Below are positions 1 to 9,998 of a stretch of 64,000 bases of DNA, in pieces (position 1 is the stretch's first letter; each line of letters starts with the position of its first letter). Location of the stretch: contig CAUYUJ010014260.1 in the NCBI GenBank assembly GCA_963575745.1, positions 873,287-937,286 of the forward strand. The letters run 5' to 3'. The stretch is from Prorocentrum cordatum (taxonomy: Eukaryota > Sar > Dinophyceae > Prorocentrales > Prorocentraceae). A model generated the notes under the pieces. It was not told the DNA's origin. It worked only from the letters and a program-made list of their open reading frames with translations, and ran no database searches. The position numbers and the translations under genes were made by a program.

Positions 1-1142
1 GGAGGAGGCGGACGAGGAGGAGGGGGCGGCAACCCTTTTGCTTGCTCTGCCGCCACGCGCCACACCTCGACTCCCTCACTCCCGCCAGCGTCCACGGGTG
101 GCACCGGAAAACAGCTCACCGCGAGGCCGAGCTCTTCCAGCGCCTCGCGGAAGTCGTCGACACCATCCACGCCCTCGATGCGGCGCTCAACCGACACCAC
201 CGCCACCGGCGCGCGGTCTCCAGCACCACGCTGCGCAGGGCCCTCCTCTAGCAGTGCCGCGATGGTGCGGGCGAGCGCCTGCCAGCTCTCCTCCCCGAAG
301 AAGGGCTCGTACACGCAGTCCCCGCACAGGATGAGGTCGTAGCGGCCGCCCAGTTCCAGCCTGGCGCGCTCTTGGAACCCCCTCGCTGCGTCTGTGCCCC
401 ACGACAGGCCCTCGAAGCGAAGCGCCCCCGCTGCGGCCCAGTGCTGCGCCACGGTGCCCAAGACTGCGTGCACCGCCGCCTCCACGTCGGCACCCGAGTC
501 GATCAGCACCGCGCCGCGTGCACCGCACATCAGCGACACCAGCCCAGGGAGGCCCAGCCCGCAGCCCAGCTCCAGCACCCGCGCGTCGCGCAGCCTCCCG
601 CACAGGGGCGGGCCGGCGAGGCAGTTGCAGAGCCCTACTGTGGCCGGCCAAACCTTCGGCCCCGTGGAGTACTTCGCGCCCCCGAAGACCACGCCCCGCG
701 CGCCTGCTTGCCCGGCGGGCCCTGCAGCGGCCAGCCCCTCCACGCAGAGCATCAGCTCCGGGGCAGTCCTGGCGGCCGGGACGGCCTCCGCCAGGGCGGC
801 GACGGGGCCGCAGAACCGGGGGACGGCCTCGCCCTGCGGCAGGAGCTCCGACGCGTGGTCGCAGCGCAGGGCGCCCTCCGCGCCCGAGGCGTCCCGTCGG
901 GGGCACGTCACCTGCGTCACGGCGAGGGTGCACAACGAGCTCGCGTCCCCGCCGTGCGCCATGAGCGTGGCCACGCGCAGCCTCGCGCGGGAGCAGCCCT
1001 TCGCGCCGCGGGGGCCTCCAGGATCTGCTGCCTCCGCCGCGAGGAAGAGGCGGTCCTCGGCGCCCACCTCGCTGCCCCCGGAGAAGGCGAACACGAGCCC
1101 GCAGGGCGGCGGCCTCTCCGAGTGCACCCCGCACAGCTCCAT
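1..1142 (-). CDS. METTL21-like class I protein methyltransferase, 3' end beyond the window
   Basis: The minus frame starting at ATG 1142-1140 stays open for 380 codons to the left edge. Residues 160-180 hold a T-G-P-K-V-W-P-A-T segment, the tryptophan-containing lead-in typical of METTL21/FAM86 lysine methyltransferases. Residues 189-200 read VLELGCGLGLPG, the SAM-binding motif I. Residues 269-280 read DLILCGDCVYEP, matching the family D-x-x-Y post-motif. Residues 312-322 give the following beta strand and a VERR turn. Established role of the family: SAM-dependent methylation of lysines on chaperones or elongation factors; the substrate here is unknown. The first ~150 residues are not recognised. 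Codons are almost all G/C ending and no intron is needed. A pyrimidine-rich stretch with an AG at 1146-1145 lies just before the ATG and could be the SL trans-splice acceptor (inference). The C-terminus is running into a proline-rich stretch when the window ends. Confidence 0.85.
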   Translation of the reverse strand, partial: MELCGVHSERPPPCGLVFAFSGGSEVGAEDRLFLAAEAADPGGPRGAKGCSRARLRVATLMAHGGDASSLCTLAVTQVTCPRRDASGAEGALRCDHASELLPQGEAVPRFCGPVAALAEAVPAARTAPELMLCVEGLAAAGPAGQAGARGVVFGGAKYSTGPKVWPATVGLCNCLAGPPLCGRLRDARVLELGCGLGLPGLVSLMCGARGAVLIDSGADVEAAVHAVLGTVAQHWAAAGALRFEGLSWGTDAARGFQERARLELGGRYDLILCGDCVYEPFFGEESWQALARTIAALLEEGPAQRGAGDRAPVAVVSVERRIEGVDGVDDFREALEELGLAVSCFPVPPVDAGGSEGVEVWRVAAEQAKGLPPPPPRPPP

Positions 1143-2550
1143 CGCTCGGGGAGGGCGGAGGGAGGAGAAGACACGGCGATGCTGACGAGCCCGAATGCAA
1201 ACCCTTTGAAAATCAACGCGCGTGCATAGCGAAACGAGTCGCGCAGCTCCACACGAACGAAAGCTGCTGCTGTATAGGAGCAGGAACGCATGCCGTTCCG
1301 GCAGAGCCAGCCTGGAAAGGCGTTGGGCGGGGGTACGTCCACTCCTACCCTCACGAGCGTGTACGGTGCGACCAGGTCTTGAGGATGCGCGGTAAAAATG
1401 CAAGGCCCTTGGACGCCCGAATTGAAGCCGAAGTCGTAAGTCCATGGCCCATGGCTGAGGCTGAGGATGCGCCGAGAACCAGGGATGCAATGGTATCCCT
1501 GGAAAGCTACTCGTCCTCACAATCAACCCGCACAAGAAAGGGCGCACGAGAAGCAGGATACCAGAGCCTTGGAAGGCCTTGACACTCGCTGAGCGGAGCG
1601 CGGCCAGTGAAAGCGGCCAAGGATGGTCGAAGGTGAAGGATGTGAGGGCAACCTTGGAAAAGGGCACATCCGTACTACGTGGGTTCACTGTGCGATCCCG
1701 TGTGACTCTCCATCAGAACTCCGCGGTGCTGGAGTCACGCGCCCGCCCAGTCTTCGCGCGCGACTCCGCCCGAGCGCATGGCAGGCCAGCGACACGCCAC
1801 GATGTGGGCATGCCGCGCTACGTTTTGGGGTCGGTACCATCTTGCGCCGGCAGGGGCTGCAATCGGGCCGCCTAGCTCTTGCATCGTCCGTCCTCGTTCC
1901 TTCGCTCCCTCAGCGTTCCTCCCTCAGCTCGTCCGTGCTCGGGCCTCCCTCTTGCATCGTCCGTCTTCGCTCCTTCGCTCCTTGCTTCGTCCGTCCTCGT
2001 TCCTCCCTCAGCCTTGCTCCGTTCCCCGCCTCCTTCAGCCTGCCTCCCTCATCCCTCCTGCACTCCACTGTCCTCACTCCACGCTCCTCGCTCCTGCAGC
2101 CCCCCTGCGAAGCTCGGCCCTCATCGCGCCTCCCATGGGCCATTCCCTGATGCGTCCCTGCCTTAGACTCTAGACAAGGAAAAATGGAACATGGCCGACA
2201 GGCAAGTCGGTGGTGAGGCCCCCAACGGATACGAACTCGAATGATGGAGGCAGAGCCCTTCGTGCCAGGCCGCTCGAGTCAGAGGTGGCGGCGCAACTTA
2301 CCCTCACCCGAACGCTCGCCCTCCCTCCATCCACGTGCCAGTATTGTCCTCGTTCTGTCATCCAAGCTCTGCGCTGCTCACGCTCCCTCCCGGATTCTCC
2401 CCCGAGCTCCTCCGTTCCCAATTTGCCCCCCACTCCTTGTCCGTCATCCCTCCTCCCCCGACCTCCTTGCAACTCCCTCCTCCCACATTCATCCTCGCGG
2501 AATGGTCCATCCTCCCTCCTCGCTCTTCCCGCCTTCCTCATTCCAGCTGT
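1143..2550. other. gene-free stretch with pyrimidine-rich tracts
   Basis: No convincing coding frame. From about 1876 to 2160 the plus strand is C/T rich and built from loosely repeated words (CATCGTCCGTCCTCGTTCC at about 1880 recurs in varied form near 1953 and 1985). A second C/T-rich patch spans roughly 2380-2560. The region lies upstream of the minus-strand methyltransferase gene, so it could hold its transcription start, but no promoter motif can be named. Confidence 0.5.
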
Positions 2551-2690
2551 CTCTCTAGGGCGCTCTTGGGCCGTCTTCGGGTTCTCTAGGGAAGCGCTCG
2601 GTCCGTCTTGGGGGTCGCTGAGAGGTCTTTTGAGGCCTCTTGGGGGCCTGTCCAGACAGGCCCCAAAACGAATCCAGCGAACGACCTTCA
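2551..2690 (-). repeat. fragment of the GGCCCAAGA-family dispersed repeat
   Basis: Shows words such as CTTGGGCCGTCTTCGGG and GAGGCCTCTTGGGGGCCTG, the reverse orientation of the GGCCCCAAGACGGCCC family seen in many places in this window. Short and degraded. Confidence 0.6.
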
Positions 2691-3226
2691 CCAAAGCCTT
2701 CAACATCGAATCTCTCGTCTGAATAGTACAGCCCCAGCAGGCGCAGATAGGAGTGCAGGGCTGTTCTGGGCGTGAGGCTCCTCGACCCTCGTAAGCCCAG
2801 AGTACCATCTACTGCGGTTGATTGTTGTCACCCGCCCCCCCGCTCGGAGCACCGAAGAGATGCCCTCTGGGACATTCGAGCAGACATCTCAGAGCTCTTT
2901 TTGGCTCTCGGGCGCTCAAGGTGGCATCCTAGAATCCTCTTGGGGCCCCTGGTCCCGGGCGTTGTCGGGCGAAGGCCGGCAGGGGCTTGAGAACCCCCGG
3001 ACGGATTGAGCACCAGCACCGCGGCTTCGGCTGGCCTGGATTTGGCCCCAAGCAGGCGGACCTGGGCCAGAAGAGCATCGCTCAAGAACAGGAGACCCTC
3101 CGTCGGCCAAAATTGAACAGAACATCCAAAGGTTCCCCCTCCAGGATGCACAAAAAAACGTCCAACAAGCACGAAGAACATCAGGGTACCCCCCCGCGAG
3201 ACGACCTCGCTCCTATACCCTGGGTC

Positions 3227-3400
3227 CGACTGTACGTCCAAGAGGGGGGGTGCAAATCATGGGCCGAAGCACGTGCGCAGCCCCAGCGGGAGCCAGGAAC
3301 GCAATGAAATAAGAAGAGGCGCCGTGAAATCTGAGGAAATATAATGGCCGCCGCCATGATATCCAATCCCCTAGTCATCACCCCCCTCGTGGCCCCCGAC
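3227..3400 (+). repeat. dispersed repeat, copy A (partner at 33311-33490)
   Basis: Shared blocks in order: GTCCAAGAGGGGGGG, then AATCATGGGCCG, GTGCGCAGCCC, ATAAGAAGA, and the ending CCGCCATGATATCC followed by CCCCTAGTCATCA. The copy at 33311-33490 has the same order with scattered substitutions. No coding capacity; class unknown. Confidence 0.6.
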
Positions 3401-3424
3401 GTCGTGATTTTTCATGACGTCGAC
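3397..3424. repeat. short inverted repeat
   Basis: CGACGTCGTGA faces TCATGACGTCG across a run of T, giving a short hairpin. CCGACGTCGTGATTTT recurs near 34885, so it may belong to a dispersed element. Confidence 0.4.
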
Positions 3425-3573
3425 GGCTGCCTGGCTTTTTGGCCCCCTATAGGCTCAACCCGGGGCAGCTCTGTACATATCGACGTGCATAGGGCGCGCG
3501 GGTGGCGAGAGAACGGGGAGAACCACGGCTTGGGCCGCTCCAAGGCCCCAGGTTTGGCCGAATTTGGTGCGGT

Positions 3574-3995
3574 CCACCGAGAGGCCGACCGCAACATTTC
3601 AATCGATGGTGGGCCTGGTTTCCGCCGCCACCACCACAAGCAGGAGGGGGATGGGTTCTTCCTCCTCCTCCTCCTTCTCCTCTTCCTCCTCCTCCTCTTC
3701 CTCCACCTCATCCTCCAACTCCTTCCCCTCTTCCTCCTCCTCCTCCTCTTCGTCTTCCTCCTCCTCTTCTTCCTCCTCCTCATCCTACTCCACCTCCTTC
3801 TCCCCTCCAACTTATGGTAGTGGTGGTGGAAAACAAGCCCTTCAATTGAAATTTAGCCGAGCGAATCGATGTCAAGTCGGCCGACCCTGATGCGTCCCAC
3901 CGAGAGGCCGACCGCAAAATTTCAATCGACATGGAGTCGAGCGGATCGGAATTGAGTCGAGCGGAATTGAATCGAGCGAACCTCTTGAGTCGAGC
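3574..3995 (+). repeat. interspersed CT microsatellite with flanking direct repeats
   Basis: A block starting CCACCGAGAGGCCGACCGCA occurs at about 3576 and again at about 3896, flanking a (CTC/TCC)n tract at 3655-3810. It is followed at 3936-3995 by about four degenerate copies of GAGTCGAGCGGAATT. No coding evidence. Confidence 0.6.
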
Positions 3996-4150
3996 AAATC
4001 GATTCCAAGGTCCGCCGAAAGGCTACTCCTGGACACGCCCTGGGCACCGTCCTGCCCCGGCTTCGCGGAGCGGGCCCGTCCGCGGCATCACACCCCGTCC
4101 GAGGGTCAGCGCCTGGCAGCCGCATACGAGCCACCTGGTGGAGGCTGTAG

Positions 4151-4314
4151 ACTTAGGTCGGGCATGGTCTCCTACCGGCGGATTTTGAACGAACAAGTCA
4201 ACAATACCCAGCAGATGCCCAAAAAAGAGTCAGAAGCAGTAGAAAGTCGTCCCCAGACTACTTTTTGACTATTTTTGAATATTCCTCCTGTAGAGGGACA
4301 CGCCCGACGTAAGT
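4151..4314. mobile_element. MITE-like inverted-repeat element, copy 1
   Basis: The left end ACTTAGGTCGGGCATGG and the reverse complement of the right end, ACTTACGTCGGGCGTGT, match at nearly every base, and similarity continues inward for about 40 bp (CTCCTACCGGCGGA against CTCTACAGGAGGA). It is about 164 bp long and has no reading frame. A relative lies at 13446-13575. Probably a non-autonomous DNA transposon; the superfamily is not assignable by eye and no certain target-site duplication was found. Confidence 0.65.
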
Positions 4315-5375
4315 GTGGGACCAGGGCGAACCTCCTGCCTGCCTGCCAAGCATGGGGCGGCAAAGCACACGACCTGCGGACAGGATGAAGAGCCACTGCT
4401 GATGGCCGCCGCAGAGGTCGCACTCGCCTCCGCTGCTCTTTGCCCCCCCAACGCCGGAGGCATCAATACAGCGTCAGGGAACAGGAGGCCGCTAGGCAGC
4501 TGCGACACAGCAGTAGACATACATTTGAAACAATCGGCATCCGCCACCATGCCTGGACAATAACGGGGTGGTCGAATGACTGGTCTTTGTCAAACGGGGT
4601 ATATGTAGCTTTCCAGGGGCGACACCCCTCGGGCGGACACACCCATTTGAAACCGTCCCTCCATGGACTGCTTCCTGGCGTCGGTTTCGGCGTCTGGACT
4701 TTCGACAGCTCCAAGACGGCTAAGCACAAACTCTGGGCGGACAGCAACAAGATGCCTCAAAGACCAGCCCACGACGGCTTCTGACATCCATACTGCACAC
4801 AAGGCGACAAGAACCCCCACAGGATACACCCAGAGAGGCCTCAGCAATGCCCGAGCAGGACAGAAGCATTGAAACACAAAAATAATGAGCTGGACCGTGC
4901 TAGCAAAAGATTAACTCGGTAAACAGAGCTGGAAGATGTTAGACAGCGTGGATAAAGAACAACAAGCTTCTGCACACTCGATGTGCGCGAACTGCGATTC
5001 GATATGTGTATGATACTCCGAGCGTGGTACAATCTGTACGGCGCAATGGACACGGTGCAACAAATGTGTCTCGATAACTGTGGTGTAATCGACGGAATGT
5101 GTCTATATGTTGCCTTCCGGGCATGGTGCCATCTATCACATCTATGTGGTGCAACCAACGCAGTGCAATACATATGGTGAGCAGAACTGTGGTGCGATCC
5201 ATATAGTGCTATCTGCCAGCCTGCACCGCGCATTGCAACATCCAGTGCTCGCCGTCAGCTCTGATGCTCGAGCAATGACCCCGTCCACCAAGACGCAACT
5301 TGTCGGCACATCTCCTCTCGTGTAATTGACGCTAGGACGCTCCCCGCGCAGCTGCATGAGGCTCGGGCGGGCGAG
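4315..5375. other. no gene seen
   Basis: Moderate-complexity sequence. ORFs on both strands are under 145 codons, overlap each other and show no recognisable domain. Nothing supportable as a feature. Confidence 0.4.
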
Positions 5376-5379
5376 GGTG

Positions 5380-5545
5380 TTGCTGCTGATGACGGTGGCA
5401 GCACTGATGACGAGGGCGGCGACAACAACGATGACGATGACGATTATGATGTTGATGGCGGCGGTGGGGATGACACCGGTGATGGTGATGATGGTGGCGA
5501 TGATGATGATGATGCTGATGCTGATGACGGTGGTGATAGTGGAAG
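5380..5545 (+). repeat. degenerate (GAT/GAC)n trinucleotide tract
   Basis: Repeats of GATGATGACGATGAC type with GGC interruptions. Long aspartate- or methionine-rich frames here are products of the repeat, not genes. Confidence 0.8.
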
Positions 5546-5654
5546 ATGGCGATGCTGGTTGTGGCGTTTGGTAAGAAACTTCGGGACCAGTGATATTAAT
5601 CGATTGTGAGAACCTCGCCTCGGCACCCCACCAATCTAGCTATATAGCGTAGCT

Positions 5655-5900
5655 TCATGGCGTCCAGCCAAACTTCACTTCAAGCTTAAGCATTGTGACG
5701 CTAGAAAATGAAGCGAAGCTTCCTTGTGCTCAGCGGAACTTCGAAGCTTCTCCGAGTCCAGCGGAACTTCAAGCGCAAGCAATAGTAAAGTTTAGAAAAT
5801 AGAGCGGCGCTTCCTTGCAGACCGTCAAGCTCAAGCAAGAGTAAGATATAGAAAATGGAGCGAAGTTTCCTCGCGGAACCTCAAACTCAAGTTAATGTGA
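5655..5900 (+). repeat. imperfect tandem repeat, unit about 57-92 bp
   Basis: The core AGAAAATGAAGCGAAGCTTC recurs at about 5703, 5795 and 5852 with changes, each time preceded by GCGGAACTTCAAG-like sequence. Lower GC than its surroundings. Confidence 0.65.
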
Positions 5901-6560
5901 AGGGGAGCCCCAGGTTTCCGTGGGCATGCAGAAAGTTGGTCTCCTTTTCTGCGGTCCAGGCGGCGCCAGAGCATCGCTTCGCTCGGATCCTGGAAACCAT
6001 GCAGAGCAGCTACCTCACAGAAACATAATCGTCAAGGGGTTGGAGACCACGAGCAAAGCGGAAGTGCTGATCCCATACGTACCGTTATGGGCCGGCATGC
6101 AAGAAAAGCGCAACACTGCACAGTGCTTCGGGAACCATCACTGTGGCCTGTTTCCAACGAGGTGCGAAGGGGGAGCTGCGCGATTTGAGCGAGAGGGCGG
6201 GCAGGGAGAACGGCGAGGGGAAGGGCGAGGGGAGGGGGGGGGAGGGAGGAAAGCAGGAAAACCCACCCGATGGGGGGCAAAAGCGAAGAAGAGAAGCGGA
6301 GAAGCACAATAAATAAAAGGAATGGAGGGAAGAGAGAGGTGCTACAGGAACAGTGCGATGCAATACTCTGGTTCACAGTCTAGGGGGTCCGTGATGGATC
6401 GAGCCCCTCTGAACCTGCTTGGAAACTGGGCCGCTTTGGGCCGCTTTCGTCCAACTAGCACGGGCGGGTCAGCGTTCCGCGGTTGAACTTGACCCCGGGG
6501 CTTTCTCCGGCAGGAGCTCTTCATCCGGACCCTCGCCCGCGTCGGCTGGCGCCTGGGCCG
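5901..6560. other. no gene seen; purine-rich patch
   Basis: Positions 6185-6330 are G/A rich (GGGAGGG, AAGAGAAG words). No frame has a recognisable domain. Confidence 0.4.
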
Positions 6561-6564
6561 CGCC

Positions 6565-6911
6565 TCAGCGCCTGAGCGCCACCGCGGCCACTCCGAGCAC
6601 AGCGACAGCAGCTGCTCCGAGGGCCGCGAGAGCGGCCGCTACCGCGGCCCCTGAAGACACCCGCCCGGCCGACACCGGGCCGTCCGTCAGGAGCCTCGCA
6701 CCGCGCCCTCCTTCTTCTCCCGGGCCTCGCACGCCGCGCACGAATTGCACTCGTTCGCCATGATCTCCTGGGCCTTGCTGCAGCTGACCTCCTCGCTGGG
6801 GTCCGAGCTGTCGCCGTCAACGCCAAGCTCCACAAGGGCCTGATGGAAGAACTCGCAACACGATGTGCCGTCGCACTCTTCTAAGAAGTCCGCCGACCCC
6901 TTGGGGATCAT
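6565..6911 (-). pseudogene. Cys-rich fragment with C-terminal membrane helix, one frameshift
   Basis: Two overlapping minus frames have strongly G/C-ending codons. The first (6911-6687) begins at an ATG, is acidic and Cys-containing (ECDGTSCCEF, then CNSCAACEAREKKE). The second frame then carries LLTDGPVSAGRV followed by an Ala/Leu/Val stretch of about 24 residues ending in LRR and a stop at 6565, which looks like a transmembrane helix. A single-base shift near 6690 would join them. The 5' end abuts the head of the dispersed repeat at 6889, so the fragment may be the last exon of a broken gene. The family is not recognised; an intact exon with a sequencing indel is the alternative. Confidence 0.4.
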
Positions 6912-7560
6912 CGGCGTGTGAGATGCTTCCCCCTCCCTAAACCCCTCCCCCTGGAGCCAGGTCTGGTCGATTTGGAGGGGGGGCCGTCCGGCCGGAGCTC
7001 ATCCGGAGGGGTCCGGCCCTTCCCGGGCTCCTTTTGGAAGTCCACGACAGCTTCTGGGGCCGCCCGAGAGGCCCCCAAAACTGTCCAAGGGGGCCCCAAC
7101 GCCAAGGATGGCCCCAAGACGGCCCCAGAAGCCCCCCAGACGGCCCAAGAAGCCTCCAAGAGCATCCCGGAGAGGGGCCCATGAGGCCCAAATCGTCGAA
7201 TTCCTAGGAAAACATACATTTCTATCAAGCAAGTTTTTTCTGCCTTCGCGGCGTTGAAGACGGCCCCAGAATCCCCCAAGACGGCCCCAAAACGGCCCGA
7301 CAGGTTCTCAAGAGGCGCTCGAAACGGCCCAAGAGGGCGCCAAGACGGCGCAAAAGGCCCCCAAGACGGCCCACGAGGGCCCCAAGACGGCCCAATGAGG
7401 GGCACAAGAAGGGGAGCCTGAATCAACAATCCTAGCCATCTGCCCCAAAACGGCCCCAGGGGGACCCAAGAGTCGCTCAACAGGGCCCATGGGGCCCCCA
7501 AGAGGCCCCCCAAGAGGCCCCAAGAGGCCGCCAAGAAGCTCAAAAGAAGCCCCAAGTACC
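6885..7560 (+). repeat. structured GGCCCAAGA-family repeat, with head module
   Basis: Begins with the head TCCGCCGACCCCTT, then GGCGTGTGAGATGCTTCCC, a C-rich spacer and repeated GGCCCCAAGACGGCCC words. An AT-richer spacer sits at about 7195-7255 (ending CTTCGCGGCGTTGAAGACGG) and a second marker, GAGCCTGAATCAACAATCC, at about 7415. The same order of modules appears at 44636-45345 and 59529-60370. Confidence 0.75.
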
Positions 7561-7654
7561 ACTTGAGGCATGTAACTTTTAACCCGCCGCCCAGGCACCA
7601 AGGATGTCAGGCCGACAACCAAGGCACGGTGACGGGATGGGCCGAATGCCACTA

Positions 7655-7765
7655 CATACACATATATATATATATATATATTGCCGCGGGTATCTACCTT
7701 GATCGAGAAGAAGAAGAAAAGGACAAGGAGGAGGAAGAGGAGAAAGAGGAACAAAAAAGAAAGCA
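7655..7765. repeat. (TA)n followed by GAAGAAG/GGAGGA tract
   Basis: A run of alternating TA at 7660-7681, then an A/G-rich stretch with AAGAAGAAG and GGAGGAGGAAG to about 7765. Confidence 0.8.
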
Positions 7766-8390
7766 GATTTCGTCGTCGCCGCCGATGTCTCACACATTTT
7801 CGTGGTCTTTCGACCACCAAAGCCATCTCCTCGAATTCGACCTCCAAGAACCGTTTTCGGTGCCTGGAACCACCGCCGAAAGTCCGGGATGAGGATCGAC
7901 CTCCCTGGCAGGTGCCACCCCTTCGCAAAAGAAGGAGCACGGGGTGGATCGAGGCTCGAGGAATGAAACTCCTAGTTCTTGGACGCTCTCCGCCCCCTCT
8001 GGGCCTTCAGGAAGCTCCTCGTCGACACAGCTGGGTCCACTCTCGAACTTCTGGCTGGACGCAATCCCAGCTGGGTCTCAACGATCTCCGAGACAATCCA
8101 AGAGGTGGAAAAAGAGGCCTGGGACAGGCCCCGTACAGGCCCCACGAAACTCACATATGACCACGAAAAACTTCAAAACAATCCGCTACAAGGCCTCCCC
8201 TTGAACCCCACACGCTACGCAGGACAGGCCGAAACCCCAAGATTGCCCAGCGATCGCGCGCGTTCCGCGAATTCTGTCTTTCACTCTTGCTGCCGCCCCA
8301 AGGTGTCGGCGGTGCGGCGTAAGCCAATGAATCGCTCTCCGTGCATTCGATCTCGCAGCCATTGCCCTGGCGCACGTACGCCCGCTCCGC

Positions 8391-8446
8391 AACGGGATCC
8401 GCAACGGGCTCCGCAACGGGATCCGCAACGGGATCCGCGACGGAGG
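8391..8446 (+). repeat. 12-bp tandem repeat, about 5 copies
   Basis: CGCAACGGGATC repeated with GGGCTC and GCGACGG variants. On the minus strand it reads as an A-D-P-V tetrapeptide repeat, but it lies past the end of the conserved part of the retropseudogene at 8440-8936. Confidence 0.75.
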
Positions 8447-8936
8447 TGCCGGGGCACGGAGGTTGAAGGCGTCGTCGCCCTCGCACTTGCAAAAACGTTG
8501 AACAGATCCCCAACCATGCCTATCTCATTCCACTTTCGTGTACTGGACCAGCTCTAAGCAGTCGCCTGTAGAACCATCGGGCTTTGGCAGGTAGTTTGGA
8601 GCAATTGAGTTGGTTGATTGCCATGTGGCACACTCGAGGCAAATCACGCTGGCCACATACTTCTGGACTATCGTCTCCGTAGCCCCGTCAAGGTCGACAC
8701 AAGTCAACGACACAGCGTGTTACAAGCTTCTGTGCACGTAGCGCCTTTCTCGGCAAGGTGCCACACCTCCGTGGCCCTGGAGACGGCCAGCGCGGCAACT
8801 GCGATTATCTTCGCAGAAAACCCATGGGCCTGAGACTGCTGGAGCCGAGGAGTACGATGATTCTCGGCGCGGTCTCGAAAACGCTTGAGAGCCACAAGGG
8901 ATTGAGCCAGGATGGCTTGAGCCAAAATGACTACGG
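8440..8936 (-). pseudogene. SL-tagged retropseudogene of a Cys-rich secreted-type protein
   Basis: Directly behind three SL relics (8936-8884) the minus strand codes for AKIIAVAALAVSRA, a short hydrophobic segment that could be a signal peptide, then EKGATCTEACNTL. After a frameshift near 8710 it continues LTCVDLDGATETIVQKYV, later NIAPNYL-like text and DCLELVQYTKVE. A TGA at 8527-8525 interrupts, after which the same frame continues DRHGWGSVQRFCKCEGDD. The C-x3-C start and R-F-C-K-C end recall a Cys-rich family I know from dinoflagellate gene sets (from memory, not checked). The TGA probably replaced a TGG tryptophan codon. No in-frame ATG precedes the hydrophobic segment; an ATG at 8825-8823 is one base out of frame. 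No introns, as expected for a reverse-transcribed mRNA. Probably non-functional. Confidence 0.65.
8884..8936 (-). other. three tandem spliced-leader relics
   Basis: Minus strand 8936-8916 reads CCGTAG then TCATTTTGGCTCAAG, one mismatch to the conserved 21-base dinoflagellate SL. It is followed immediately by CCATCCTGGCTCAAT (8915-8901; 12 of 15 match the SL after its AG) and CCCTTGTGGCTCTCAAG (8900-8884; 13 of 15 with a 2-base insertion). The nested series of older, more decayed SLs is the known signature of repeated trans-splicing and retroposition of one gene in dinoflagellates. Confidence 0.85.
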
Positions 8937-9029
8937 ATTCGGGACCAATGATAATGAAATGCTTGAGCGGCCCGATTCACTGCTCAGCTTGCTCAAACTG
9001 GGCTTCAACGCGCCGAGAAAGTCACCAAC

Positions 9030-9290
9030 AACCATGCTAGCCTCAAAACGGCCCAAGAAACCTCCAAGACGTCCCCGGAGAGCTCCAAGAGGACCTCATG
9101 AGGGCCCCAAAGAGGCCAACATCGCCAGAATTCAGAAGGAACAGTTACATGTTTATCATTTGACCCACTTTGGTTTCGCCAACGTCCAAAGCGGCTGGAG
9201 GCCCCAAAGACATTTCCAGGACGGACCAAGAGAGCCCCAGAACGTCCCCAGAGGAGCCCAAGAAAAACCAAAAGACGGCGACGATCGCAC
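9030..9290 (+). repeat. GGCCCAAGA-family dispersed repeat
   Basis: CCTCAAAACGGCCCAAGAAACC, AAGAGGACCTCATGAGGGCC and similar words, with an AT-richer spacer at about 9125-9190 that ends CGCCAACGTCCAAAGCGG, the same layout as the other blocks. Confidence 0.65.
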
Positions 9291-9998
9291 GGTGACGTCG
9301 CAAGCGATGATCGGACGTGCGAGCAACAAATCTATGGATTTTGGCACAATGACGGTTGAATGGCAATTGGGCTTACATATATGTGTTGGACACCTGTGTG
9401 TTGACATGTTTGCGCAACGCTGGTTGTGTAATGGTTATGCCGTGTTCATGCGTGCGGCCCGCATTGTAAGATTTGACGCAGTTGGCGGGTGAGCGACCTG
9501 CGGGCGCGTTCGGCCCACATGGTCTCCCTTGACAGGGGTGGCAACCACATCTAATTCTGATCGGATGCCAGCGAGTGCACGCGCACGCATCTACAGCACC
9601 ACTGTACCATCTCCAGATTGCAATCATTGGCAGATGTGGTTCGCAATTTGCTGAAAACGAACGAAGGTGGAACTAGTGTGGCAGATGCGTGGATGTGGAC
9701 CGCACGGTATCATCTGGTGGAGACTCTGAAAAATACGCATGTGTTAGTACAGTGCTTGTGCGCCGCGTCGAATTTTGGGGCAGGGATGGCGAATTGGGCG
9801 GGGACGATATCGGGTCGGCTGGAACGGACGACCGCGCGGAATACGTAGATGAGAGCCCATACGCGGAGGGGGCGCAGAACCCCAGCCTCGATGGGCGCTA
9901 TCTGCATGCTAACAACGGAATTCTGCAACCTGTGCGGTGCAGAATGCGCACCATCTGCGCGGAGCAGTGAGCGTGGCGCGACTCGTGCGACGCAGTCA
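9291..9998. other. no gene seen
   Basis: Ordinary-complexity sequence with short overlapping ORFs on both strands and no recognisable domain. Confidence 0.4.

Noticed and set aside
187-1200. Arg/Gly-rich 337-codon minus frame and 263-285-codon plus frames over the methyltransferase
   Set aside because: They are antisense or out-of-frame shadows of the open methyltransferase frame that runs off the left edge.
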